From positions 1 through 42,371 of the forward strand of contig JAJDVC010000250.1 in NCBI GenBank assembly GCA_022826305.1: DNA of 42,371 nucleotides. Reading direction: 5' to 3'. The translations under genes and the position numbers were made by a program. The notes beneath the pieces are model-generated. The model worked only from the letters and a program-made list of their open reading frames with translations. It was not told where the DNA came from and made no database searches. This DNA is from Gammaproteobacteria bacterium (GTDB lineage: Bacteria; Pseudomonadota; Gammaproteobacteria; Arenicellales; Poriferihabitantaceae). Below, piece by piece: positions 17,021 through 25,794 of the stretch (position 1 is the first letter of the stretch; every line of letters starts with the position of its first letter).

Positions 17021-17605
17021 TTCAGACATTGATCTATTAGCTTTAGTTGAAGTTGAAGGATTTGATCAAAATATCGATCCCGATAAATTTTCGATCTATT
17101 CGTACAAACGAATTCAGGAACTATGGACCGCAGGAAATGCATTTGCATGGCACCTATCACTAGAGAGTAAGCTAATTTTACAGAGAGTGGAGAAGACTTT
17201 TTAAAAAGTTTAGGCCGGCCTTCCAGATACGCCAGTGCAGTCAACGATTGTTACAGATTTTTTGAGATTTTCGAGTCAGCTTGCTTGGCCATCAAACATG
17301 GAACGCCAAGTCTAGTATTTGAACTATCGACGGTGTTTTTAGCTATAAGAAACATTGCAACATGCTATTCGTTAGCAAGTATGCGGAAGCCGATATTTGG
17401 AAGGGATTCCGCTCGCATGATCGGTTCAAAAAGTATCACTATATCGGAACACACTTATTCGATATTAATGCGTTCAAGACTGCTTTCAACTCGAGGCTTG
17501 GGTGACGATGTCTCAAATTATGATCTGTGCAACCTGTTGTCAGAACTTGAAGTATGTAGGCAGTGGATGAACAACTTGTGTACGGAGATTAAAAATCATG
17601 GATGA
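17019..17605 (+). pseudogene. Nucleotidyltransferase-like protein, 5'-truncated and frameshifted
   Basis: Reads VDSDIDLLALVEVEGF, like the SDxDL strand of polymerase-beta-type nucleotidyltransferases, then FSIYSYKRIQELW and AFAWHLSLESKLIL. The frame then fails in the AG run at 17182-17187, and the rest of the protein continues two bases out of phase as SGEDFLKSLGRPSRYA to the stop at 17605 (IRNIATCYSLASMR). Removing one AG would restore SKLILQSGEDFL. The start and the GSxxxG strand are missing. The family name is from memory of the motif; substrate unknown. GC is far below that of the flanking genes. Confidence 0.55.
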
Positions 17606-17900
17606 ATTCGTAAATAGAATGAATACACAGAGGCATGTGTTAAATCTTGTAAATGGAAAAATTGACTTATCCGAGAAACTTTTTGGACTTTCATATAGTG
17701 CGATTCAACGATGGGCTTCAGCTAATCAACTGGACCTGTCTTCGGAAATAATATGTTTTCTGAGACAAATTTCATCAGATTTATTTTTCATTGCAACGCG
17801 TAGTCAAGAGCCCGTAAGTGCAGAATATAGATTTCGACGCCAACAGATCATTGGTTCAGTTTCTTCTCTTGAGCGTGCTTTACAAAATGAACCAGATTGA
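17598..17900 (+). CDS. Hypothetical 100-residue protein in AT-rich islet
   Basis: An intact frame overlapping the end of the nucleotidyltransferase-like gene by 8 bases, so it was probably translated with it. I do not recognise the family. It looks soluble and mostly helical (LSSEIICFLRQISSDLFFI), with no signal peptide, no membrane helix and no obvious catalytic motif. Low GC like its neighbour suggests the two arrived together. The pairing of a nucleotidyltransferase-like gene with a small helical partner recalls HEPN/MNT-type modules, but the HEPN RxxxxH motif is not seen. Confidence 0.5.
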   Translation: MDEFVNRMNTQRHVLNLVNGKIDLSEKLFGLSYSAIQRWASANQLDLSSEIICFLRQISSDLFFIATRSQEPVSAEYRFRRQQIIGSVSSLERALQNEPD

Positions 17901-18224
17901 CTCCCATGCCTGTCCCAAGCCACGCTCGAAGCCATCGCCTCTGTTCCGTTTCGGATTTTAATGATCTGCTGTCTTTGGTCTTTATACTAACCTCCAGCTG
18001 AATTCCGCCGTGATGTAGTCGTACTGCTTACTATTCATAAATACTTATCGTTTTAATACGTGACTTATCTGTAACAGGATTCTAGACACTTCCACATGTT
18101 TTCCATATTGGATTTGTGCTGTTAGCCGGGGTCTGGCAAATGACCATTCTCTGTACTCCGGAAATCAGGTCCACAAAATGATCATGTTATCATGCCTTCA
18201 ATCTACGTGATCTATCTCTGATTC
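17901..18224. other. Non-coding 324 bases before the frameshifted AAA ATPase
   Basis: AT-rich and without any credible reading frame. It contains ATGATCATGTTATCATG near 18179, a short dyad-rich patch about 40 bases before the ATPase start, which could be regulatory. Nothing else is identifiable. Confidence 0.35.
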
Positions 18225-19441
18225 ATGGCCGAAATCGACCTGTTAAATCTTTTCCATCCAGGTACAGGAAGTATTCCCCCGCACCTTGCGGGTCGTGATA
18301 CAGAGAAATCGTTTTTTCGAAATCAATTCAGCAACCTGCATTGCGACATTCAGTCGATCAGGACATGATTCTCTACGGGCCGCGCGGCAACGGCAAGACA
18401 TCGATGCTCCGTCATTTCACAATTAACTGTGAATGTGACGGTGTACTGCCTGCCATCATGTGGATGACGCCGAATCGCATGCGTTCCCTGAAAGACATGA
18501 CTACGGCAATTGCCAGTCAGGACAAGAGCCTCCTGCATGAATTTTCTCCTGTTGCCGCGTCGATTGATGTGGGGATCGCCAAGCTTGGTACCGAAGTTGA
18601 AATTGCTGAAAGATCGTCTTTCTTCAAGGACATTCTGGCGGCCACATGTTCCAGGAAGCCTTCTGTCCTGATCGTCGATGAAGCACATGAATTGGAACCG
18701 GGTATCGCCAACGACCTTCTGAATGCAAGCCAGGAACTACGGTCGAGTCCTGATACGCCTTTTTTTCTCGTGCTGGCGGGCACACCTGGCCTTGTAGGCC
18801 TGCTTCAACAGGCGCATTCAAGCTTCTGGGAAAGGAATGCTGTTTTTCAGGTTGGTCGCCTTTCCGCAGAGGATGCCGCGGATGCCTTGACACGGCCATT
18901 GACTTCCGCAGGCATCGCTTTCGACGGCGATATTGCAGCGGCCGTCGTCGATGGGTCTCACTGCTACCCGTATTTTATTCAGATATGGGGGCAGCAGATT
19001 GCCTTCGACTTGCACGATACCGGGGAGCGTTCTGTGTCCAGCAACACCCTTGCACGGATTGAGCATAAAGTCATGGACAGTATCAATGACTTGTACTCTC
19101 TGCGTTACGAAGAGTTATTCAATGCAGGTTTACTTGATACCTCTGAGCATATCGCCCTGTTTTTCGATGATTCCGGCGCGGAGGATATTACGCTTTCTGA
19201 TATCACATCTGTTGTAAGACATTCACACGGCCATCAGGGGGGCGATACGGCAGATACTTCCATCAAGAATACTATAGACAAGCTTTCCTCCACTGGCTTT
19301 ATCTGGCGGGTTCGCCCAAAAGGTTCCAAGTTCGCCTATTATGAGCCAGGCATTCCCAGCCTGATGAATTATGTTCTGGATAACATGCATCACAACAGGG
19401 AATTGTCACGCATCCCTCAAGGCCACAAGATAAAACCGTAA
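18225..19441 (+). pseudogene. AAA ATPase, frameshifted near its N-terminus
   Basis: The track shows only a TTG-started ORF from 18341, but an ATG at 18225 opens MAEIDLLNLFHPGTGSIPP, then HLAGRDTEKSFF, the usual N-terminus of these ATPases, and then dies at a stop. The main frame has Walker A MILYGPRGNGKT, Walker B SVLIVDEAHELE, FFLVLAGTPGLVGLL (sensor) and a C-terminal winged-helix-like part ending in YEPGIPSLMNYVL. Adding one T to the TTTTTT run at 18312-18317 joins the two frames. A C-terminal fragment of a relative lies at 35.4-35.8 kb. Role unknown; a sequencing error in the T run is possible. Confidence 0.72.
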
Positions 19442-19677
19442 CCCGTTCATCATATGTGACGGTTGTCATGGCGGCTCGCCTGTCGTACTCGATGCGGGTC
19501 CGCCCGTGCACGGTTCTGACGAAAGCCCGCATTCGGGTTTGCGTGCAGTCTTGCCAACCGTTGCCGCAACCAGTCCAGCAAGTTCCCGCCGGTCGGAAAG
19601 TTCACCGCCTTTCCTGCACCGGGCTGTCTGGCGTTATCTGCCTGAAGTCCGGTTTCCTTATGGTCCCGTTGGTCTGT

Positions 19678-22134
19678 TCAGGGATTCTTGCCAGCCAGAT
19701 TCGTTCGGGGCAGCCGGTTATCCGGATCCCGGACCGCGCCTTCCACGACCACAGCCCGCCTGGGATGACCGAGCACCAGCACGGTGACTTCCGTCCCCTG
19801 CCTGGCGATAGCCGGAGGCAGGTAGCAGAATGCCAGGTAGTGCCCGATGGCGTATCCGAATCCGCCGGAAGATACGTGTCCGGCGGGCTTCCCCTGATAC
19901 AGGACGGTTTCCGATCCAAGCGGGTCCGCCGCCGGTTCTCCGGGACCGGGTTCATCCAGTTGCAGGCAGGCAAGTTTCCAGTGTTTCGCCGGGCGGGTGG
20001 AGATTTCAGCTCCCTGGAATCCGCCTTTCCGGGAGAAACGCATGACGTCGGCCTCGGCCAGGGTCACTTCATTGGTGATCTCGTGTCCGGAACGATAGGC
20101 CTTTTCCATTCGCATGGCGTTAAGTGCTGCAGCTCCCACATGCACCGGCCGTGTCCTGCCCGGCACCGACATCAGTGACCGGTACACTGCCTCCATCCCT
20201 GCCATCGGCACATGCAGTTCCCAGCCGAGCTCGCCGGTATAGGTCACGCGAAGCGCCCGGACATTGCGCACCGCCCCGACGGCAATGTTCTGCACCGAAA
20301 GCCAGGGGAAGCTGGTGTTATCGAGGCCCGTGCCGGTACAGGATGCCAGGATTTCGCGGGATGCGGGGCCGGCCAGCATGATGACCCCGTATTCCTGCGA
20401 GACGTTGGCAATGGTCACCTTCTCGTACTCCCGTATCTGCCCGGTCAGCCAGTCCAGCAACGACGCTTCCCTCGCCGCCGCATAGACCATGTAGTAACCG
20501 CCGTTGTCCAGTCTGGCGAGGGTCGCCTCACCCTCGATCCGCCCGCACTCCATGACCAGGTATGTCAGGCTGATGCCGTCCGGTTTCCGCGGCAGGCGGT
20601 TGGACGATACGCGCTCAAGGAACGGCCCGGCATCCGGGCCGGTGATTTCAAGCTTTGCGAAGGCACTGAGATCGGCTATCCCGGCATGGGAGCGCAAACC
20701 GCCGACTTCCGAACCGACAATCGCATGAAGCGGTGACCGGACAAAGCTTTCAGCATGTTCGCGCGGGGTATTTCCGGTCGCGTACCAGAAGGGGCGTTCC
20801 CAGCCGAAAATGTCCTGATAGACCGCGCCCTCGGCTTTCAGGATGTCGTAAAGCGGGGAGCATCTGGAATGGGAGGGACGGCATGCCGGGCGATCCTTGG
20901 CGGGGTACGGAATCTCGTGCCTGAGCAGGTAGTCCTCCCGCGCCTTCGCGAGCCGGTAGTTCCTGTCGATCCGGGCGCCGAAACGCCTGGGATCGAAACT
21001 GCTCATGGAAATGTCGGCGGCCCCGTGGGTCATCCACTGGGCCAGGTACCGTCCCGCACCCGGCCCCCAGGCGATGCCGACCTGGGAACCGCAGCACAGC
21101 CAGAAATTCTCGATGCCGGACGGTCCGAGCAGCATGTTGCCATCCGGCGGATGAGTGATGGCTCCGTGGACGATGCGCCGGATGCCGAGCGAAGAAAGGA
21201 CCGGCATGCGCTCCATGGCATTCTCCAGCCAGGGCATGATGCGTTCCAGTTCCGGCTCGAACAGGGTGTTCTCCGCCTCCCAGGGAGTCCCGTCGTCCCA
21301 GACCGTCCGTTCATTGGCCTTTTCATAGATCCCGATCAGGCCGGATTTCTGCTCCATGCGGATATAGCCTGAAACCTGCCGGTCATCGCGTACAACCGGC
21401 AGTTCATTCTCCAGTTCCTGGAATTCCGGCACGCTGTCCGTCACGACGTAATGGTGCAGCATGTTGGCGATCGGCAGGTCGAGTCCGAGCCATTGACCGA
21501 TCTGCCTGGCGTAGGCGCCTCCGGCGTTGACCACCCGTTCCGCTCCGATGTCTCCCTGTTCGGTATGGATCGTGAATGCGCCATCTGCGGCGAGCGTGAT
21601 GCCGGTTACCCGGTTCTGCCGGATCACCATTCCGCCCATCTGTCTCGCACCCCTTGCCATGGCAAGGGTGACTCCGGCAGGGTCCACATGGCCGTCATGA
21701 GGAGTGTGAAGGGCAGCCTTGATGCCCTCGGTATTGTAGAAGGGATGGAGTTTCCGGATCCGCTCCGGATCGACGATTTCCATTTCGTGGCCCAGGCCGC
21801 ATCCGATGGAGCAGGTGTATTTCAGCCAGTCCACCTCGGCGTCCTCGTATGCGACCCTCAGGCTCCCGCAGCCGTGCCAGGAGCAGGACTGACCGGTCTC
21901 TTCTTCCAGCCGGGGGTAGAGCCCGGTACCGTACGAGGCCATCCTGGCAAGGCCGTAATGGCTGACCGAGTGCGTTATCTGTCCTGCGGCATGCCAGGTG
22001 GAACCGGAGGTCAGTTCCCCCTTTTCCAGCAACAGGATGTCCGCATCGCCTTCCTTGCACAGGTGATAGGCGAGGGAACAGCCCATGACCCCTCCGCCAA
22101 TGATGACCGTTCTTGCCTGGGTGGGTAGTGTCAT
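19678..22134 (-). CDS. FAD-dependent oxidoreductase fused to GcvT-like domain (dimethylglycine/sarcosine dehydrogenase family)
   Basis: 818 residues from the ATG at 22134; the track's 905-residue form adds unrelated sequence. The N-terminal DAO fold begins TVIIGGGVMGCSLAYHL. ELTSGSTWHAAG carries the histidine (about His48) that binds FAD covalently in dimethylglycine dehydrogenase. The middle and C-terminal parts are the aminomethyltransferase-like domains (SHAGIADLSAFAKLEITG, TYTGELGWELHVP, GHEITNEVTLAEAD) that pass the oxidised methyl group to tetrahydrofolate. It probably demethylates an N-methyl amine, but the substrate cannot be read from sequence. It is divergent from the RpiR regulator, with a dyad between them. 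Confidence 0.88.
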   Translation of the reverse strand: MTLPTQARTVIIGGGVMGCSLAYHLCKEGDADILLLEKGELTSGSTWHAAGQITHSVSHYGLARMASYGTGLYPRLEEETGQSCSWHGCGSLRVAYEDAEVDWLKYTCSIGCGLGHEMEIVDPERIRKLHPFYNTEGIKAALHTPHDGHVDPAGVTLAMARGARQMGGMVIRQNRVTGITLAADGAFTIHTEQGDIGAERVVNAGGAYARQIGQWLGLDLPIANMLHHYVVTDSVPEFQELENELPVVRDDRQVSGYIRMEQKSGLIGIYEKANERTVWDDGTPWEAENTLFEPELERIMPWLENAMERMPVLSSLGIRRIVHGAITHPPDGNMLLGPSGIENFWLCCGSQVGIAWGPGAGRYLAQWMTHGAADISMSSFDPRRFGARIDRNYRLAKAREDYLLRHEIPYPAKDRPACRPSHSRCSPLYDILKAEGAVYQDIFGWERPFWYATGNTPREHAESFVRSPLHAIVGSEVGGLRSHAGIADLSAFAKLEITGPDAGPFLERVSSNRLPRKPDGISLTYLVMECGRIEGEATLARLDNGGYYMVYAAAREASLLDWLTGQIREYEKVTIANVSQEYGVIMLAGPASREILASCTGTGLDNTSFPWLSVQNIAVGAVRNVRALRVTYTGELGWELHVPMAGMEAVYRSLMSVPGRTRPVHVGAAALNAMRMEKAYRSGHEITNEVTLAEADVMRFSRKGGFQGAEISTRPAKHWKLACLQLDEPGPGEPAADPLGSETVLYQGKPAGHVSSGGFGYAIGHYLAFCYLPPAIARQGTEVTVLVLGHPRRAVVVEGAVRDPDNRLPRTNLAGKNP

Positions 22135-22170
22135 GATTCGGGTGGGTTGAGTGCCTGTTCCGGGCGATGA

Positions 22171-22186
22171 TGATACACTTGTATCA
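22171..22186. promoter_or_regulatory. 16-bp dyad between flavoprotein and RpiR genes, candidate RpiR operator
   Basis: TGATACA-CT-TGTATCA is a perfect 7-bp inverted repeat with a 2-base centre in the 73-base gap between two divergent starts (22134 and 22208). A close relative stands before the Rieske gene at 24577. Position next to a regulator gene and symmetry support an operator; binding is not shown. Confidence 0.65.
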
Positions 22187-22207
22187 AAATACCATTCAAG
22201 TGTGCAT

Positions 22208-23098
22208 ATGTCACAACAGGGGTTGCCCCCCGCTACCCAGGAAGCAGTGGTTGACGCCTTGATCGGGATCCATGACCGGTTGCCGACCCAGCTCCGGATT
22301 GCGGCACGGTATGTAATCGACCATCCCGTCGAGGTTGGCGTACAGACCATGCGGACGCTCGCCGCCAGGGCGGGAATACACCCGAACAGCTTCATTCGTC
22401 TGGCCCGGCAGCTCGGTTTCGATGGTTTCGAGTCGATGCGGGAGCGGTTCAGGGACTTTGTGCGAAGCGGCGCAGGCAGTAGCGAAAGCAGGGCGCTGTG
22501 GCTGCAGCAGATGGCCGGTCAGGGCGGCATGTCCAGCGTGGTTGCACGGATGGCGACATCCACGATGGCGAATCTGGAGCAGATGGTGCAGTCGCAGGAC
22601 ATCGAGCGGCTGGAGAATGCCGTGTCGAGAATGCTCGGCAGCCGCCGTGTCCTTGTCCTCGGAGTGGGGGCGGGTTATGCGCCGGCCTACAATTTCTGGT
22701 ATGTCGCCAGGATGATATGTGACCATTTTTTCCTGGTTCCGCATCATGGCAGTCTCCCCATGGACGACATTGTCACCGCCAGCGCATCCGACACGCTTTT
22801 CTGCATGACATTCCAGCCCTATCGCAGGGATATTCTCCAGGCCATGCAGTATGCGCGCCAGCGCGGGACCTACGTGATCGGCCTGTCCGACAGCCCCGCG
22901 GCCCGGGTATGCCGGGAAGCCGACCTGGGATTGCATGTGCCAACCCATACGCCCCAGTTCTTCCACAGCAACACGGCCGTGTTTTCGCTGCTTGAAACGC
23001 TCTGTGCACTGTTGGCGGCCAGTGGCGGAGATGATGCGGTCAGTCGTGTAGAGCGGTTCAGCAGGTTGCGCTGGGAATCCGGAACGTACGAGGAATGA
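22208..23098 (+). CDS. MurR/RpiR family transcriptional regulator
   Basis: 296 residues from the ATG at 22208; the longer GTG start at 22151 in the track would place the dyad inside the gene. The N-terminal HTH_6 domain has YVIDHPVEVGVQTMRTLAAR and NSFIRLARQLGFDGFESMR. The C-terminal SIS domain has VLVLGVGAGYAPAYNF, SASDTLFCMTFQPYRRD and YVIGLSDSPAARVCREAD. The family senses phosphosugars or related small molecules. The divergent flavoprotein gene and the repeated dyad suggest control of methyl-amine breakdown; several RpiR proteins do regulate non-sugar catabolism. Effector unknown. Confidence 0.9.
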   Translation: MSQQGLPPATQEAVVDALIGIHDRLPTQLRIAARYVIDHPVEVGVQTMRTLAARAGIHPNSFIRLARQLGFDGFESMRERFRDFVRSGAGSSESRALWLQQMAGQGGMSSVVARMATSTMANLEQMVQSQDIERLENAVSRMLGSRRVLVLGVGAGYAPAYNFWYVARMICDHFFLVPHHGSLPMDDIVTASASDTLFCMTFQPYRRDILQAMQYARQRGTYVIGLSDSPAARVCREADLGLHVPTHTPQFFHSNTAVFSLLETLCALLAASGGDDAVSRVERFSRLRWESGTYEE

Positions 23099-23158
23099 CT
23101 GGCGGTATTCCGGGGTTGGCCGTGGCCGGTTGCAAGGGAGACTCGGTCCCGGCGCTGA

Positions 23159-23176
23159 CCGGGAGCACGCTCCCGG
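23159..23176. terminator. Hairpin between convergent rpiR-type and AI-2E genes
   Basis: CCGGGAGC-AC-GCTCCCGG is a perfect 8-bp stem with a tiny loop, in the 154-base gap between two converging genes. There is no T run, so classical intrinsic termination is doubtful. A stem with the same GGGAGC/GCTCCC core lies in another convergent gap at 30692-30710. Confidence 0.45.
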
Positions 23177-23252
23177 GTTCTGCCCCCGACTGCCGACAGC
23201 ACCATGCATCATCTCACCGACACCGGAGACAGTGAGCCGGATAACGCCCGGA

Positions 23253-24374
23253 TTACACTATCTGTCGGATGTATTTCTGCCTGACGAGCCGGTACACCAC
23301 CACGACGAACGCCGTAAGCGGTATGGCCAGGATAATACCCAGTACGCCATCCAGGGCGGCGCTCCAGAAAAATATCCCGACGATGATTGCCATGGGGGGC
23401 AACCCGATGGCGTCGCCCAGGATTCGGGGCGTCAGCAGGTAGCTCTCCATCAGTTGAACCAGAATGAAGATCACGAGCACCAGGGCAAGCAGGGAACCAC
23501 CTCCGCCATCCTGGAACCAGGCTATGGGCAGGCATACGGCCAGACCGATGATGCTGCCGAGATAGGGAATGATGTTCAGGAGTCCCAGCATCAGCCCGAG
23601 TACGATTCCATACTTGAGACCGATCAGGCTGAAACCGATCGCGAACATGCCTCCCTGGATCAGGGCGATGATGACCTGGCTGCGAAAGAAAATGATCACC
23701 AGACTGAAGAACTCCTGTATCAGGTAGATCACGTCGGCTGCGGTGCCGGTTTTCAGGAACGGCAGGTGATCGGGTTCCAGGGAACCCGGTCGCAGCTTCG
23801 GCATTACCAGGAAGTAGGCCAGATAGACGGGCAGTATGGCCCATCCGAGCAGGGCAACCATGCTGGAAGTGATGCTGGCCCCGGCCCGGGTGAGGTAGTT
23901 CATCAGGTGCTGGGCGAAGGCGATCACGGGTTCCCAGCCCAGGTTTTCCTCGATGGACCTGCCTATCCCATCGGTCTGGAAGTACTCCAGCAATCCTGAA
24001 TGGTGCTCCCAGACCCAGTTGTACATCGCCTCCCATAGTGCCGAAATCTGTTCGAGCAGAGCCATCAGCTGGGTCATGATCAGTGAACCGAAAACCAGAA
24101 TGATCAGGACAATGGGTGCCAGTATCGACAGATAGACCAGTAGAAGGGCCGCGACGGCAGGAAGCCTGCGTCTCAGAAAGGCGTACCACGGATCAAGCAT
24201 CGTGGCCAGTACTCCCGCGACAGCCAGCGGCAGAAAGACATGCCAGAAAGCCTGAAAGAACCGGGACAGGTAGACCAGGGCGACTATCGTGGCGAACATC
24301 ACCACCGCCCCCGCCAGGATGGTCATGGCGGTGCCCAGCACCTTCTTCTGGTAGTCGGACAGGTTTACATCCAT
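23253..24374 (-). CDS. AI-2E family transporter (PerM-like membrane protein)
   Basis: A 373-residue inner-membrane protein with about eight hydrophobic segments, including TILAGAVVMFATIVALVYL near the start, LLLVYLSILAPIVLIILVF, and the conserved C-terminal block IPYLGSIIGLAVCLPIAWF followed by YLLTPRILGDAIGLPP, typical of the AI-2E/PerM family. Members export autoinducer-2, act as sodium-proton antiporters or have no assigned substrate. It is not in an obvious operon. It lies between the regulator and the Rieske gene, transcribed towards the regulator. Confidence 0.9.
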   Translation of the reverse strand: MDVNLSDYQKKVLGTAMTILAGAVVMFATIVALVYLSRFFQAFWHVFLPLAVAGVLATMLDPWYAFLRRRLPAVAALLLVYLSILAPIVLIILVFGSLIMTQLMALLEQISALWEAMYNWVWEHHSGLLEYFQTDGIGRSIEENLGWEPVIAFAQHLMNYLTRAGASITSSMVALLGWAILPVYLAYFLVMPKLRPGSLEPDHLPFLKTGTAADVIYLIQEFFSLVIIFFRSQVIIALIQGGMFAIGFSLIGLKYGIVLGLMLGLLNIIPYLGSIIGLAVCLPIAWFQDGGGGSLLALVLVIFILVQLMESYLLTPRILGDAIGLPPMAIIVGIFFWSAALDGVLGIILAIPLTAFVVVVYRLVRQKYIRQIV

Positions 24375-24576
24375 CGGCTGGTCATTCCCGGTGGGTCGGG
24401 CGTTACGGAAATTCGGCTGAACGGGTTTTCCATACCCGGAGTATAGTCCATCGGATTCGGGACTGCCGGGCGTTCGGTCAGCGCTGTTTCGTCCGATTTG
24501 TCAGGATGAAGTGGGACAGGGTCGACACGATTTCGTCCTGATCTGGAAAGCACATCTGTTTCATTATTCGGAAATA

Positions 24577-24592
24577 TGGTACAAATGTACAA
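24577..24592. promoter_or_regulatory. Second copy of the RpiR-type dyad, upstream of the Rieske oxygenase gene
   Basis: TGGTACA-AA-TGTACAA has the same length, centre and half-site as the dyad at 22171 (consensus TGRTACA-NN-TGTA), with two mismatches in the outer right arm. It ends 44 bases before the Rieske start codon, a sensible place for an operator or activator site. Confidence 0.55.
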
Positions 24593-24636
24593 GATTTTCG
24601 TGTTCAACCCTTTCGAGCACCGAGGAGGATGCGACC

Positions 24637-25740
24637 ATGGGAAACCGGAATGCGCCTTCAATGACCGGCATGGACCGGGCCGGGCCTGTCCGGGGTTTGC
24701 CGGCACGCTACTTCACCGATCCGGGGATTCACGAACAGATAAAGCAGAAGGTCTATTTCACCACCTGGCAGTTCGCCTGCCACGCAAGCCAGGTTTCGCG
24801 GCCCGGGGATTTCCTTGCTTTCCCGCTCTTCGAGCAGGATATCCTGGTCGTCCGTTCGCGGGACGGACTACGGGCCATGTTCAATGTCTGCCAGCACAGG
24901 GGACACAAGCTGGTGGAGGGGCAGGGAAGCCGATCCCGGATTACCTGCCCCTACCATGCCTGGACCTATGATCTCGAGGGTCGCCTGGTGGGTGCGCCGA
25001 ACTCGGGATGCGTCGAGGGCTTCGATGCCGGTTGTATCCGGATCCCACAGATCCGGGTCGAGGAATTCCTGGGTTTTGTCTTTGTCAACCTGGATCATGA
25101 GGCGCCCACAATGGAGCAATGCTATCCGGGCGTGGCGGAAGCGGCCCTGGAATTGTGTCCCGACATGGAATGCAGGAAGTTCGCCCATGAGCATGCCGCA
25201 GACGAGGGATGCAACTGGCTGACGGCGGTAGAAAACTACAATGAGTGCTATCACTGCAAGGTGGCCCATGCCGAATTTGCAAAGGGGGTGATCGACCCGG
25301 ACAGTTATCGTATCGCGCCCTTCGGCGGGGGGAAGGTGCTCAGGCATACTTCGCTCGCCACGCAAGGACCGGATGCCTGGTACGATGTCGCCGGATCGGA
25401 TTACGGAAGCTTCTTTCTGTGGCCGGCAACGGCAATCCAGATATACCCCGGCGGCCTGCTGAATACCTACCACTGGCGCCCCCTTGCCGTGGACGATGTC
25501 CGGGTTCACCGGGGCTGGTACTCTGCAGACGGACAGGTGGATGATACTCTTCGCAGGGTCATTGACCTGGACCGTGACACGACGTTTTCCGAGGATCTCG
25601 AACTGGTGAAGAACGTCCAGCGGGGGCTGGGCTCCCTGGGCTACCGTCCGGGCCCCCTGATACTCGATCCCGACGGCGGCATCGACAATGAACTGTCGAT
25701 TGCGGTGCTGCATCAGTGGCTGCGCCAGGCGGTCGACTGA
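24637..25740 (+). CDS. Rieske non-heme iron oxygenase, betaine/carnitine demethylase type
   Basis: 367 residues from the ATG at 24637, preceded at 8 bases by a strong GAGGAGG ribosome site. The Rieske cluster ligands are in NVCQHRGHK (Cys85, His87) and CPYHAW (Cys104, His107). The iron site is ENYNECYHCKVAH with His206 and His211. The residue three before the first histidine is Glu203, as in carnitine oxygenase CntA, where ring dioxygenases have aspartate. The third ligand lies in FSEDLELVKNVQRGLGSLG, a phrase common in glycine betaine and stachydrine demethylases. The reductase partner is not in the window. The aminotransferase gene follows. Confidence 0.9.
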   Translation: MGNRNAPSMTGMDRAGPVRGLPARYFTDPGIHEQIKQKVYFTTWQFACHASQVSRPGDFLAFPLFEQDILVVRSRDGLRAMFNVCQHRGHKLVEGQGSRSRITCPYHAWTYDLEGRLVGAPNSGCVEGFDAGCIRIPQIRVEEFLGFVFVNLDHEAPTMEQCYPGVAEAALELCPDMECRKFAHEHAADEGCNWLTAVENYNECYHCKVAHAEFAKGVIDPDSYRIAPFGGGKVLRHTSLATQGPDAWYDVAGSDYGSFFLWPATAIQIYPGGLLNTYHWRPLAVDDVRVHRGWYSADGQVDDTLRRVIDLDRDTTFSEDLELVKNVQRGLGSLGYRPGPLILDPDGGIDNELSIAVLHQWLRQAVD

Positions 25741-25794
25741 ACAGCGCATGACCGGGCGATGTGATACGACCTTTGTCATGACGCGGAACCAGGC

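Noticed and set aside
23130-23999. 289-residue plus-strand ORF opposite the AI-2E gene
   Set aside because: Composition typical of a shadow frame; the minus-strand membrane protein is convincing.
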